Assembly: GCA_028752905.1 (NCBI GenBank)
Contig: JAQNBH010000013.1
Span: forward strand, 26,687,239 to 26,751,238
Reading direction: 5' to 3'
DNA: 64,000 nt
DNA from: Cladorhizidae sp. MBARI D1340-BT2
Taxonomy: Eukaryota > Porifera > Demospongiae > Poecilosclerida > Cladorhizidae
The translations under genes and the position numbers were made by a program. Positions 14,169 to 25,920 of the stretch are shown in pieces (position 1 is the stretch's first letter; each line of letters begins with the position of its first letter). Under the pieces are notes generated by a model. That model worked only from the letters and a program-made list of their open reading frames with translations. It ran no database searches and was not told the origin of the DNA.

Positions 14169-14242
14169 TGAAGGCTAGAGCATCTAGTTGAAACGTCGAG
14201 AGAATACAATTTCAAGTTGATTATTGAGAAGGTTATTGTAAT
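14169..14242 (+). repeat. foldback repeat copy 2 (single unit) with hammerhead-like core
   Basis: It reads gaaggctagagcatctag then ttGAAACGTCGAGAG, then ttcaagttgattattgagaa. This matches the right half of the 60.4-kb inverted dimer. The first bases of the CTGATGA box are lost (ttatttgaagg instead), so only half of the presumed core is kept. No left arm is visible, so this is a solo unit. Confidence 0.6.
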
Positions 14243-15448
14243 TCTATTATTATTGCCAACATCCAAGAGAATATTGGGCTACAGAGAGGCTTTTCTGCTG
14301 CTGCACCTTGTACATCATCAGAACAGGCCATAGAAATATGATTTTTGATATATTTGTAATCACAGGAGCATGCTGTACACACTCCAGTTTTTATTTTTAC
14401 AGAGTTAAGTCTATTTGTACATTAAAATAACTTCTGATATTGTGTTTTCTGATATAGGCAGCTGAAACTTAATGCTTCTAACTAGATATGGAAGCATAGA
14501 ATCGACTGGGAACAATCTGACAATCTAGCATCATAAAGTTGCAGTGGAAACTTAATGCAGATATGGAAGCATAAATCAGCTGTGAACTCAGACTGACAAT
14601 CTAACATCAGAGATTTAAAAGTGTTTTTTTCCCCAATCGACATTTAATCAGAACAGGAAGAAAGTTAATGCTCTCTAGCAGATAGCTATTCGTTTTATGC
14701 TTTTTCTCTTCAGGTACATGGTGTCTCTACTCAGAGTGCCCTTTGCCTCCACTACAGTTGGCTATAAGCTTTATTACCTTCTCATTGCATTTCCAACATG
14801 CAATTTAGCATCAAGTATGGCCATAAGATGTTACCAATTGATCCAAGATCAGGAAAATTACACTTATTTGATTACTTCCATCTGTGAAAACATTAGGATG
14901 AAAGAATCCTTTCAACCTTTAACAGGAAAATAACTTCACTAAAGATCAGCCTACTACTCATTTCGACAGTTTCATTGGGCTCAAACTGTGTGTATATTTT
15001 TGACGTAATAGTGAATCTTCATGTAAAAACCTCATAACTATAAACCTGGTATTGTATTGAAGAAACAAACAGAGAAAGATGAGCCTACAACCAGGAAATA
15101 AACAGCCTCTCTCCCTTTGTTCCCTTTTATACCACTGTTGGTATAAAACTTGCTAAAGTGATCTAGATCTAGATCTAAACTGGCTGCATAGTCAGTATAG
15201 AGAAGAGAGAACTGGCTGGGTAGTCAATAAAGGAGAGAAAACAAGCTACATTGTCAATACATGACCGAAAGTTAGCTACATTGTCAGTAGAGGGGAAAGA
15301 ACTAGCTGCATACTAAGTAAACTGTGCTGCAGTCAGCTGAGAAGAAATTTGTGGTTGCATCATCAGTAGAGGAAAGAGAATTGGTTACACAAATCACAGA
15401 GAAAGAGAGTTTAGAAGACAGTGGAATATCTAGACTGGGGGTAGGCCT
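14243..15448. other. no recognisable gene; local duplications
   Basis: 14458-14625 is a degenerate tandem duplication (aacttaatgc...gatatggaagcata twice). 15170-15310 holds several ~33-base repeats of the form gagagaactggctgcatagtcaata. No gene is supported. Confidence 0.5.
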
Positions 15449-15705
15449 GTCAGAACTTCCTCTCAACTTTAAATAACTTCCTACTAAACTGCATGTAGCT
15501 AACCCTAAACTAGTGGCTGTAGAAACAGCATTATGAACCCCCTCAGTACCTACACACACACACACAAGACAGAAGTCTGTCAGAACTTCCTCTCAGCTTT
15601 AAATAACTTCTAAACTGCATGTAACTCTGTACAATCTAGTATTACTGAAGCAGCAGCATTGTGAACCCCTTCCTCCCCCCCTCTCCCTCCCCCCCCCCCC
15701 CCCCC
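15449..15705. repeat. direct duplication of ~120 bases ending in poly-C
   Basis: The block starting ctgtcagaacttcctctca occurs at 15449 and again at 15579, each running through aactgcatgta, the gcattatgaaccccct-like end and a CA run. The second copy ends in a tract of about 19 C residues. Confidence 0.7.
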
Positions 15706-16639
15706 ACACACACAGGTGGTGTAAAGTTGTTCTAGGTTATTGTGTAGTTATTGTTTAAAGATGTTCTTGGTGGTGTAGAATTTCCTTGAAGATGTTGTAG
15801 ATAAGTAAAATTCTTGCTTCAGATGTTGTAGGTGATGTAGTTTTTACTTAAGATGTTGTACCTGGTGTAGCTCTTACTTAAGATGTTTGTTGTTGTAATC
15901 AGAAGCCACAAATTACAGATACTTTAGTGTATTTAATAAATAAAATAATATATATATATAATTGTCTGGTTTGGTTATTTATTGATTATATATCATGAAG
16001 TCTTTCTATATACATGCATATAACTGAGGATAGTTCAAACTGTCGCGTATTCTGGAAGGTTCCTTTTCAGAAACTTGAAAAAGCCAAAATTGATTATTAT
16101 CTAAGTATTGAGACTCCAACATTTGCTGGGCAGAGTAAAATCATGTTGGTTGAGGTAAAAGTAGCTAGACTGCCCCTTCAATAAAAAAAATTAATTGCAA
16201 AGGAAAGAAGACCTATCAAACAAGAGCTTTTGGTAGAAGAACTCTGCTCCTTCGGACTTGATAACATTTTCCCTGGAGCAAGAACTCGATAAAGCAAACA
16301 GCAGAATGGAGCGCAGTAATTCATTCTGCTTATAAAACCTCATGCACAGTCTGACTCAATTGCAATTACTAAATGCATGGAATTCAGTGGCAAGCAGAGG
16401 TGCAATGGAGAGAGAGAAAAACCAAAATTTAAAAAAACTTCGGTATGGAGAAAGTTGAGTTCCCAAGGATTATGTGACACTATTCCCAGTACCAAAATTA
16501 GGAAACCTTAGCAGTTGTGACAGTTCATTTGATTGAGGATAAGGTTGTAGTGAAGATTCTCCAGGGAGGGAGGGGTGGGGGGGGGGGGGGGTGCAAGGAT
16601 GGGTTGCCTGCACACAAATATAGGTCTAGAGATCAGTTT
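15706..16639. other. no recognisable gene
   Basis: 15730-15890 holds degenerate copies of a ~30-base unit (taagatgttgtagatggtgtag). A poly-G tract lies at about 16577-16591, just before the large array. No coding sequence is supported. Confidence 0.5.
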
Positions 16640-18722
16640 CCTGTGTCACAATGCGAGTTTAGAGTTTAGAGATGAGTTGTCTGCATAACAATGTGGGTTT
16701 AGAGATGAGTTAATTGTGTCAAAATGTGGATTTGGAGATGAGTTACTTGTGTCACAATGTGGGTTTAGAAATGAGTTGCTTGTGTCGCTATGTGTTTAGA
16801 GATGAGTTGCTTGTGCCACTACGTAGGTTTGGAGTTGAGCTGTTGTGTCACAATGTGGATTTAGAGATGAGTTATTGTGTCAGAATGTGGGTTTAGAGAT
16901 GAGGTATATACTTGTGTCAGAATGTGAATTTAGAGATGAGTTGCTTGTGAGTCACAATATGGATTTGGAGATGAGTTACTTGTGTCAGAATGTGGGTTTA
17001 GAGATGAGTTACTTGTGTCACAATGTGGGCTTGGAGTTGAGCTGCTTGAGTCAGAATGTAGGTTTAGAGATGAGTTGCTTGTGTCACAATGTGGATTTAG
17101 AGATGAGTTATTGTGTCAGAATATTGTGTCACAATGTGAATTTAGAGATGAGTTGCTTCTGTGTCAAAATGTGGATTTGGAGATGAGTTACTTGTGTCAC
17201 AATATGTGTTTAGGATAAATTACTTGTGTCAGAATATGGGTTAAGAGATGAGTTACTTGTGTTTCATAATGTGGATTTGGAGATCATTTGCTTGTGTCAG
17301 AATGTGAGTTTAGAGATGAGTTGTTTGTGTCAGAATGTTGGTTTAAAGATGAGTTGCTTGTGTCACAATGTGGGTTTAGATATGAATTACTTCTGTCAGA
17401 ATGTGGGGTTGGAGTTGAGATGCTTGTATCAGAATGTGGATGTAGATACGAGTTAGTTGTGTCAGAATGTGGGATGGAGTTGATCTGCTTGTGTCAAAAT
17501 GTGGGATGGAGTTGATCTGCTTGTGTCAGAATGTGGGATGGAGTTGATCTGCTTGTGTCAGGATGTGGGTTTGGAGATGAGTTGCTGAGATGCTTGTATC
17601 ACAATGTGGATTTAGAGATGAGTTATTGTGTCAGAATGTGGGTTTAGAGATGAGTTGCTTGTGTGTCACAATGTAGATTTGGAGAGGAGTCATTTGTGTC
17701 ACAATGTTGATTAAGAGATGAATTGCTTGTGTCAGAATGTTGGTTTAGAGATGAGTTACTTGTGTCTCAATGTGGATTTAGAGATGAGTTATTGTTTCAG
17801 AATGTGGGTTAAGAGATGAGTGGCTTGGTGTCACAATGTGGATTTGGAGATGAGTTACTTGTGTTATAATATGGGTTTAGATATGAATTATTGTGTCAGA
17901 ATGTGGGTTTGGAGTTCTTGTGTCACAATGTGGGTTTAGATATGAATTACTTGTGTCAGAATTATGGGTTTGGAGTTGAAATACTTGTATCAGAATGTGG
18001 ATGTAGATATGACTTACTAGTGTCAGAATGTGGGTTTAGAGATGAGTTGCTTGTGTCACAATGTGAATTTTGAGATGAGCTACCTTGTGTCAGAATGTGG
18101 GTTTAGATACGAATTACTTTTGTCAGAATGTGGATTTGGAATTGAGATGCTTGTATCAAAATGTGCATGTAGATATGAGTTACTTGTGTCAGAATGTGGG
18201 GTTGAGATGAGTAGCTTGTGTCAGAATGTAGGTTTAGAGATAAACTGCTTGAGTCACACTATGGGTTAAGATATGAGTTACTTGTGTCATTTGGAGTTGA
18301 GCTTCTTGTGTCACAATTTGGGTTTAGAGATGACTTACTTGTGTCAGAATGTTGGTTTGGAGTTGAGCTGCTTCTGTCAGAATGTGGGTTTAGAGACGGG
18401 TTGCTGGTAAAATGTGGGATTAGAGATGAGTTACTTGTGTCAGAATGTGGTTTTAGAGATGAATTCCTTGTGTCAGAATGTAAGTTTCGAGTTGAGCCGC
18501 TTCTGTCGGAATGTGGGCTTAGCGTGAGCTGCTTGTGTCAGAATGTGGGTTTAGAGATGAGTTGCTTGTGTCAGAATGTGGGTTTAGAGATGAGCTGCTT
18601 GTGTCAGAATGTGGGCTTAGAGATGAGTTGCTTGTGTCAGAATGTGGGCTTAGAGATGAGCTGCTTGTGTCAGAATGTGGGTTTAGAGGTGAGCTGCTTG
18701 TGTCAGAATGTGGGTTTGGACC
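16640..18722. repeat. 33-bp minisatellite, about 60 units
   Basis: The unit is gatgagttgcttgtgtcagaatgtgggtttaga with many variants. Units become more uniform towards 18530-18720. Because 33 is a multiple of three, each frame without a stop stays open, giving artefact proteins with 11-residue repeats (SCLCQNVGLEM in one frame, ELLVSECGFRD in another). There are no spacers, so it is not CRISPR. No start, splice or upstream coding sequence supports translation. Confidence 0.95.
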
Positions 18723-19449
18723 CAGTCCTTCATTGATTTGAAGATGGCAAATGCAATGTGACTGACATTGGGGAAGTGGGTGTACCAGAGATTACTATCA
18801 GATTGATCTGGTCATTTGATCAAGATATGCTTGGATGCAGACACTTGTGCTGTTCAAATTGTACACTGCATTGTCATAGAACATTAGCACTCAGAGTGCT
18901 GGATTCCTCTCAGGAACATATCATGAATCAAAATACCTTCCAGTACAGAGGAATTATGACTTCTGTAGGAAAAATTAATAGGCAACAGTAGGGTGAGCAC
19001 AACACCATGCCAGAAGTGAGGAGAAGTAGTGTGGTAATGTGACATTACCAGTAAAAGTTACTAGATCACAGATCCCTAAGTCAGTTTTGTTAGGTTGGTT
19101 GTCTCAGGATGTGCAAGGTATGGGCCCAGGAAAATAAGATGTTGCTGGAGAGCACCCACCAAGCTGATTTTGTAGGTGAGTGGTTGAGCGCTCATAGGCG
19201 CTTAGTACGTATTCTACTGGTAATAGTAATAATAACAGAATGAAGTTTCCAGCTCGCAAGATATTCCAAGCACAGCGGCAGCATTTCCACGCTGTATTGC
19301 TACCGACAATTATTATATTATCACTTTACAGTACATATATATATATATATAGAAACATGAGTAATGACCATGATTAGGGGGAAAGAGTACTGATGGTCTA
19401 CAAGTCAAAATCAAGTAGTCAGATTTAAGTGGTGGAAGTTAGGGAGGGG
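18723..19449. other. no recognisable gene
   Basis: Unique sequence between the 33-bp array and the LINE remnant. A short TA run lies at 19334-19352. Open frames are short and unsupported. Confidence 0.5.
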
Positions 19450-19745
19450 GATGGTATATTAGTGCATTTGTTACATGGACATAGAAAATGATAAGAGCAT
19501 GAATTATTTGGATCAAAGTTTGAAATGAAGTGAACAAGTTTAATTTATATTTTATAATAGTTAATGGAAGATTCAAGTCTAGGGAGTGAATTCCAAAGAC
19601 GAGGAATACGAGGACATGTTTGATTTTTAGATGATTAGTAGATCTGGTAGTTATGGAACATAGAAATGTAATTAAGAATATTGAATGGTTTGGATGTTTT
19701 TTTAAAACAACAAATAAGATATCATTTAGTTCCCGAGTCATCATT
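19450..19745 (-). pseudogene. LINE (CR1/Jockey-type) reverse transcriptase C-terminal remnant
   Basis: On the minus strand one frame gives TRSTNHLKIKH and the next frame gives PRIPRLWNSLPRLESS, followed back in the first frame by LNLFTSFQTLI. The order TRS... then LWN-x-LP then a 'F...L' helix is the usual C-terminal signature of non-LTR retrotransposon ORF2 proteins in the CR1/Jockey/RTE region. At least one frameshift breaks it. No further reverse transcriptase core is recognisable upstream (to the right), so this is a truncated 3' end. Confidence 0.55.
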
Positions 19746-21285
19746 AGGGGAAGAATTTTTAAACTAATATATTGAGAGCATGTTGATGAACCTGGTAAGT
19801 ATGCCCATCATCCTTTCCTGTCAGCAATGCAGCCTGTTCTCTCTACCATTGCCACAGAATTTAATTTTTTTAGGCTCTATTGTATGCTGGCTGAAATATT
19901 TTTTTATCTGGTAAGAGTATTCATCAGCTATTAACCGTACTGCATATTCTCACTTTTTCCTGGTGCTAATAGTGGAAAACGAACATGCATTGACCTGAAG
20001 AATTTTTATTTCTAGGACATAACGGATGTTAATGTACATCAATTTACTTGCAGCATTCTTTGTCTTGTCAATATATCTTTCTTGTTTTCTATCCACACAT
20101 AACTTGCGTATAGTGTATCCATTTATCATAATTTTACCTTCTATCAGAACACTCCAAACTGTCCCAATGCATTACCAATATGAACAATTTAACACCATCT
20201 GTTTTCCCAATTTTGCTCATACCCAATGTAAAATATGTTCGGTGTCCATCCAGAGGACACCAAATTTAGTCTAATGCAAACTAACCAGTTTATTGATAGC
20301 ACCAATAACCCAAATAGCTTTTTGGTAAAGTTTCACTTCAAAAACAATGTTTTTGGTGCGGCAGAGTCAGGAAGCAGTTGCACGTTGTCCAACTCAGTTG
20401 GTTTTTAATCTAGTGTCAATACACAACAGAAAAAGGTCAAAGCAGGTAATTATGTACTAATAATGAACGTGCATCTGGTGATCTTATAAGCAGATTTATC
20501 AATAGTTAACAGTTGAGTTGAGTCACAAAAAATGCATGCCTTGGTACCAAGAAGTGATAAGTTGGTTTCTTCAGAAAACTTTTCTCTTGTGACAAGTTAG
20601 CACCACAGACCTTTAACAAAACCAGGTAAACATTTACATGCCTGTGTCTGTGTGTCATATAGGTAGTATTCTACTAGGCTAAATAACATGGTTAGTTCTG
20701 TGGTTATACTGAGTAGTTTCTTCAGGTTGTCTGTTTGATTATAACATTAAAACCAGCCAGACAATTAGTAAACAAAACGATATGACTATATAGTCTAAAA
20801 ATAAAAGAAAACTGGAATTTACCAACATATTATATAGACAAACAATATTGGCAGGATCCGTTATCTAATATTATAATTCAAATCTGCTTTATATTTGGAA
20901 GACCCCGTTGACTACACTGGTAAATTCTTGTTAATTTAATTTTTTCTAATTTATTTAGTTTTTATCTATCCATGTATCCACTTTTTCTCCCAAACATGAT
21001 GTGAAAATTGAGTCAGCCATTAAATCAATTGCAGCTAGAATCCATGTCATATTCCTCAAAAATCACTGAAAACAGTGCATTCAAATTTTTTCGGATTAAA
21101 TCCACTTTGAATCTCATACATTGTAGCAAATAAAAAGCGAACAATATCAAATGATAAACAATTCTCCATGTGTGATGTCATTGCCCTCATTCCTTTCTCT
21201 ACAACACACAATAATTAGCAATAGAGTTTGATCTGTAACAAAAATATAGTTACATAAACTAAGAAAGTATTGGATATCACTCTCT
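19746..21285. other. no recognisable gene
   Basis: AT-rich sequence of about 1.5 kb. One plus-strand open frame at 20026-20274 is hydrophobic but has no family signature and no supporting context. Confidence 0.5.
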
Positions 21286-22740
21286 TTATAAATTTAAATA
21301 TTCCTTCAGGTCTTTCACAATTACACTGATGTTGGCATGTACATACCTTTGACCGCTACCTAAGCTTGAAGATAGGTAATTGTGTCCAGACAAAAGAGCC
21401 AATGTGCGGAATGTTGGATTTCTATTCATATATTCAGGTTCCATTTCATAGATCAATGCATCGTCCCTCAGCCACCAAAGGTGAACAAGACCAGCTCCAT
21501 GAACACCTATGTAAACATCAGCATCATGGACAATCCTGACCTGCTCACACAATCCGAGATCCTCCAAATGAACCTTTCTTACTGTGGCTGGTTTGAGTGC
21601 TTTTCTGAGTTCAATTACAAGTTCTTCCTCATTGGTCAAACAGGCGATCTAACTTGTCATTTACTAGTCTCACATATTGCTTTCTGGACACGTAAACAAT
21701 TGTAGGCACACTTTTCTGTGTTAAATTGTTACTTCTTTGGTCACTCACATAGCATGCATCGAGTACTCTTGTCCGAAACGAGTTCAGTTGTGTTTTTGAT
21801 AAACCTTTACCACTACAGTTCAAACATTTCCTTAGCATTTTAAAACTCGCTTTACACCGGAATGGGAAACCATATACACCACCTGTAACCTTCTTGAAGC
21901 AAGTCATGACATCGTTAGAATATCAATCGTGTGAACCTTTGCTTCAGGAAATAGCATTTAATCAAACTCGGGAAAGCGGTACTTGTCACTACCAGATATC
22001 CTTATTATGACAATTTCATGGGATTGTGTGCTATTGGTTTCTTCCAGCATCTTGTGAACATTGAAATAGTCCAGAAATCTAAAATAAATGTGGACTCTCT
22101 GTGCAGTGAAAAAGAAGACATCATTTTCAACCCATTTTTCACAAAGTCCTGCAGGTTGGGACTCTGCTTCTACCCTTGCAATAACTTGAAACACATAATC
22201 AAAAGAATACAACCAGTGTCTCAGCAATTCAATGTTCATTTTATGGCATTCAGTTCCACATCCATCAAGAAGAGCTATAGATAGTTCGGCTTTGTTGTAT
22301 TCCATGTACATGTACTTGTGATCTGCATACTTTATTGTTTTACCAAAAGTGCGAGGAGATATGATTATATTTTCTACATGTGGCCAAATTGCTAGAATAA
22401 GGACTTCCGAAACACTTTATTGAAGTTTGCAATGAGACATTTATGCCATCAGCACAGACTGGAATGGGCAGATGAAAAGTGTCAACAAAGTAGTCATAAC
22501 AGAAAGTTCCTTTTATCCAATTGTTACCAAAGAGCTAGTGTTAGAGATGTAATACTCTGCAGTTGATTCTAGCAGTGGTATTATGCTTCGCTTCAGGAAG
22601 TAAATGTGGCATGGTATAGTTGTCTATACCAATTCTGTATTTTTTAGCAGACACACCTGTAGTCGTCTTCTCATTCTCATAATATTTGAATTCCCTTGTC
22701 ACTTCTGCCCAATTCATTAATTAGCTGGACGAATGCTAAA
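21286..22740 (-). pseudogene. GT61-family (EOGT-like, DUF563) glycosyltransferase, broken
   Basis: The product resembles EOGT-type glycosyltransferases, which add O-GlcNAc to secreted EGF repeats in the ER lumen. The C-terminal third is clear: IVHDADVYIGVHGAGLVHL followed by WLRDDALIYEMEP and PTFRTLALLSGHNY, the conserved nucleotide-sugar binding block of this family. The middle part has KKVTGGVYGFPFRCKASF and YVSRKQYVRLVND. The N-terminal part at 22312-22620 includes GTFCYDYF and a CFGS patch. Reading requires frame changes near 21643 (in a TTT run after DRL), near 21915 and near 22380, and there is an in-frame TAA near 21958 after FPEF. I see no introns that would remove these. The gene is therefore decayed, or the assembly carries indel errors. 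The signal-anchor end is not seen. Confidence 0.7.
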
Positions 22741-23149
22741 ATAATGAATATAGCAGTTTCTTGCCCATAGCAGTTATCTTCCGAGTAGAGTGGTGTAAAG
22801 TTTCTTGGCAAATTCATCCTCTAGCACTGGGCATAGCCACACCCTTTATTAAACCACCATCTATTCTGTGAGCGCATTCCAGCTAGTCCGGTGCCAACCT
22901 TCACTAGGGATTGGCTCTTAGTGGACAAGTTTGTTAATGTAACGAGTTTACTTTTGGTGATTGAACTAATTATTGGTATATACGTACACTTTGATGTGTG
23001 TCTGTATTGTGTATCCAGAATATTTAATTTGATTTGTGCTGTTTTTCTAAAGGGAGATCCATATAATCGGAAATTCTTTTTGTGATTACAACTCTTGTCA
23101 ACCTAACCGGACATCATACTTCCCCTTTAGGAATTGACTATTACTACAT
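22741..23149. other. possible 5' LTR remnant before the Ty3 copy
   Basis: The sequence ends ...gactattactaca directly before a primer-binding site, as an LTR would. It has no visible similarity to the LTR at 46.03 kb and no second copy was found at the right end, so it is only a suggestion. Confidence 0.3.
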
Positions 23150-23167
23150 TGGCGTAGTCAGCAGGAT
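23150..23167 (+). promoter_or_regulatory. primer-binding site, tRNA-Ser type
   Basis: The 18 bases TGGCGTAGTCAGCAGGAT are the complement, with one mismatch, of the usual 3' end of eukaryotic tRNA-Ser (ATCCTGCCGACTACG plus CCA). This position primes minus-strand DNA synthesis in Ty3/gypsy elements. The same site with two mismatches is found in the 46-kb element. Confidence 0.7.
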
Positions 23168-23183
23168 TCATCTGTGTAAAGAA

Positions 23184-24016
23184 GAATGGCAGTTAGACCC
23201 TTGGTTCTACCAGACCCCTATGAGTTACTACACGCACATACCAATAACTACACCATAGGCAGATTCTCTCTCCCAGAATGGTACTCAACCCCTGCCATTA
23301 ATAGCCACACAAATATATGGGAGAAAACCCAATGCTACTGATAGCTTCCTCCAGCAGATTGACTCTGAGCTGGCATCAATCCACATGCTCATGCTGGAAG
23401 ATTGGTCCCTAGACCAACTCCAAGACCATGGCTCTCCTGAGAGGAGTACTCATCTGGCTTCGGACCCAAGCCCCCAGACCAACCTAACAATGAGTTCACA
23501 TCCATCCACATGCAAGATTGGTTCACGGACCAAATTTCAGACCATGGCTCTGCTGGGAGGTGTGATAACCCTCTGGCTTCAGGCCCAAGACCCCAGTCCC
23601 ACCATAACAATGGACGCAATGGGAGTATCACTTTCTAAATGTCACATCGATGAACGAGTGGGATGATGCCAAAAACTGAAATGGCTGAAAGTTCGGTTGA
23701 CTGCTTGTGCTCAAGTCCCATTCCAATGTCTATTCGAGGCTACCAGAGCCAGCCTCGAAGATTATACAAAGGCTCTGAAGGAGAAGTTTGAGCCCACTAC
23801 TCAAAAGACGAGGTATCAGGCCAAAATGCAGACTAGGAGAAAGAAGAAGGCTGAGAATTGGGCGGATCTTGCTGATGATCTCATGTTACTCGCTGACAAG
23901 GCTTACTCTGAGCTCGAAGTGGCAGCTAGGGAGAGACTGGCCCTGATCGCTTATCTGGGCCAGATCGAGAATGCAGAATGTAGAAAGGAGTACAACAACT
24001 TCATGACAGCATGTTA
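23184..24016 (+). pseudogene. gag remnant of Ty3 copy A with an internal insertion
   Basis: The start MAVRPLVLPDPYE parallels MAARPLVLTEPYSGEG in the 46-kb copy. The match then breaks and resumes near 23630 (FLNVTSMNEWD-like in a shifted frame, then RYQAKMQTRRKKKAENWA). The ~420 bases between contain two diverged copies of a ~125-base block (23395-23515 and 23515-23640). The same insertion sits at the same gag position in the copy at 60.93 kb. Residues 1-106 of the downstream open frame match the gag core (ADLADDLMLLADKAY). Frameshifts and stops prevent a full product. Confidence 0.65.
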
Positions 24017-24029
24017 GAGAACAAGGTGG

Positions 24030-24177
24030 TCTAAGTCAGAAAGAAGGATAACAGCTTTTGTTTTTGCGTAGACTATCGAAAACTAAACGAAGTCACCCAC
24101 AAAGACACATATCCATTGTCTAGACTCGATGATATGCTAACACTCTAGCTGGCTCTAAATGGTTCTCCGCTCTAGAC
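24030..24177 (+). pseudogene. reverse transcriptase fragment of Ty3 copy A
   Basis: The patch VDYRKLNEVTHKDTYPL followed by RLDDML and WFSALDL is the N-terminal palm motif region of Ty3/gypsy reverse transcriptase. It ends at the deletion join near 24178. The catalytic YxDD box is missing. Confidence 0.75.
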
Positions 24178-24995
24178 TTGCAGATGGTGGCTGTAGACAC
24201 CATGGACCCTTTTCCAGAGTCAAAATCTGGTAATTCATACATTCTGGTGGTTGGAAATTATTTCACTCGGTGGATGGAAGCTTATCCTATTTCCAACCAA
24301 GAAGCCTCAACTCTGGCTTGTGTTCTCACCAACGAGTTTTTCTTCCATTTTCTTCTCCTGTACAGCTGCATTCTGATCAAGAAAAGCAATTTGAATCTGA
24401 GTTGATAGCAGAGATTTGCAAATTAGGTACCTGGACCATACTGTACTGCCCTCACTCATGATTGTCAGACACTGCTCTCTATGCTGATGACTGCAGCAAC
24501 TGAACACCCTTTGACTGGGAAGATCAGCTCAGGCTGCTCTGTATAGCCTACAATACCAGTGCCAAACCTGACAACCAATCATTCACCAATTTTCCTCATG
24601 TTTGGAAGAAATGCTCAGACGCCTGTTGACGGTCAAAGCCCAACTGACGTACCTTCTGATACTGTGAAGTTGACAACTGCATATGCTCACTACCTAAGAA
24701 ATCGACTGTAAGATGCCTACACCAGTGTACAGATTAAGATGACACATAAGCTTGATTGGAACAACTGTACGACAAGAAAATGCATAGGCAACCCTTCAAA
24801 GAAGATGATGTTGTGTGCTTACACACAACTGTTGTACTTAAAGGTGTTGGCCAGAAATTACATCAGCCTTGGAGTGGACCTTTTCGCATTATCAAACAAT
24901 TATCAGACTTATCGTCTTCAAGATATCCGCTCGTCGAGCCACTGTCTCATTGTCCATTTTGATCGATTAAAACCCTACCCACTCCACCACCACGG
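24178..24995 (+). pseudogene. integrase fragment of Ty3 copy A
   Basis: The frame starting near 24220 reads NSYILVVGNYFTRWMEAYP, matching the integrase catalytic core of the 46-kb copy (NAYILVVGDYFTRWMEAYP). The second catalytic region survives as HSDQEKQFESELIAEIC. The C-terminal GPY/F-like part SGPFRIIKQLSD and VHFDRLKPYP is present near 24870-24985. The HHCC zinc domain is missing and frameshifts and stops interrupt it. Confidence 0.75.
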
Positions 24996-25003
24996 CAGAG
25001 ATG

Positions 25004-25235
25004 CACACCCATCATTCCCTCACTAGAAGATTATTCACTAGATACAACCATCATGCCATCACCAGAAGATTATTCAATAGACACACCCATCATGCCATCA
25101 CTAGAAGATTATTCACTAGACAAACCCATCATGCCCTCACTAGAAAATTATTCACTAGAGACACCCAACATGACCACACTAGAATATTTATTCACTAGAC
25201 ACACCCATCATGCCCTCACTAGAAGATTACAATAG
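25004..25235. repeat. 39-bp minisatellite at the end of Ty3 pol
   Basis: About 5.5 units of a 39-base repeat (cactagaagattattcacta + gacacacccatcatgccct). It begins within about 10-20 bases of the pol C-terminal codons. 39 is a multiple of three and one frame gives 13-residue repeats (MPSLEDYSLDTPI). Confidence 0.9.
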
Positions 25236-25675
25236 ACACCTCTGCACATCAACCAGTGCCTGCAGACCATGCTCACGCATGCTCAATGAATGTTGGAGCT
25301 GAGCCAGTTGAGGTTGGCATCTTACAAGTGTGTGGAGAACTACCATATATGAGGTTAGCATAAAGGATGTGATATATACTTGGATAATAATAGTGTAGAC
25401 CACCACATGCTACTCTAGTAAACCACATGCTCTTTGAGGCTGGCCTAGTGTGGCCTTCCACACAACAATCCTGCGGCTGTTCTAGGCATTTCCCAGGCCT
25501 AATAAGTAGATGGACCATAACTCTATGGGAACACACACTGGACCAATATCACGCTGGGTTGAGGCAGATTGAAGAAGATGGCAATAGCTCTATGGAGGCA
25601 CAAACTGGACCAATATCACAATGGGTTGATGCAGTTTGAAGTAGGTAGACTATAGCTTTATGGGGAAACACACTG
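25236..25675. other. no recognisable gene; short duplicated block
   Basis: Two to three diverged copies of a ~95-base block lie between about 25490 and 25690 (ctctatgggaacacacactg...ccaatatcac). No coding sequence is supported. Confidence 0.5.
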
Positions 25676-25920
25676 GACCAACACTAACTCTAGTCATTGT
25701 CCAAGAGCTAACCCTAGTCATTATCCAAGTCCTAACCCTAGTCCATTGTCCAAACCCTAACCCTAGTCATTCTCCAGGCACTAACCCAAAGCTCTAACCC
25801 TAGTGATTGTGCAAACCCTAACCCTAGTCATTGTCCAGCCTTAACCCTAATCATTGTCCAAGCCTTAACCGTAGTAATAGTACAAGCTATAACCCTAACA
25901 TTGACCAAGCGCTAACTAGT
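25676..25920. repeat. ~23-bp repeat with CTAACCCTAG core
   Basis: About ten irregular units of the type ctaaccctagtcattgtccaag. The CTAACCC core resembles telomere repeats but the 23-base period does not. Confidence 0.8.

Larger units (their letters stand above)
23150..24995 (+). mobile_element. Ty3/gypsy retrotransposon, internally deleted copy A
   Basis: A primer-binding site, gag remnants, a short reverse transcriptase patch and an integrase remnant occur in order on the plus strand. Compared with the 46-51 kb copy, the segment from the reverse transcriptase palm to the start of the integrase core is missing. The break lies at about 24178, where the reverse transcriptase frame runs straight into integrase-like VAVDTMDPFPE. 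Multiple stops and frameshifts make it non-functional. It is followed at once by a 39-bp array (25.0 kb). Confidence 0.85.

Noticed and set aside
16640..18741. Repeated CLCQNVGLEMS frames resembling a leucine-rich repeat protein
   Set aside because: 33-bp array artefact. The unit also reads as ELLVSECGFRD in another frame, and frames shift often with no loss of 'pattern'.
20026..20274. Hydrophobic plus-strand frame suggesting a receptor fragment
   Set aside because: 82 codons, AT-driven hydrophobicity, no recognisable motif and no neighbouring exons.
25676..25920. CTAACCCTAG repeats considered as an interstitial telomere
   Set aside because: The period is about 23 bases with a non-telomeric remainder; no perfect CCCTAA run is present.
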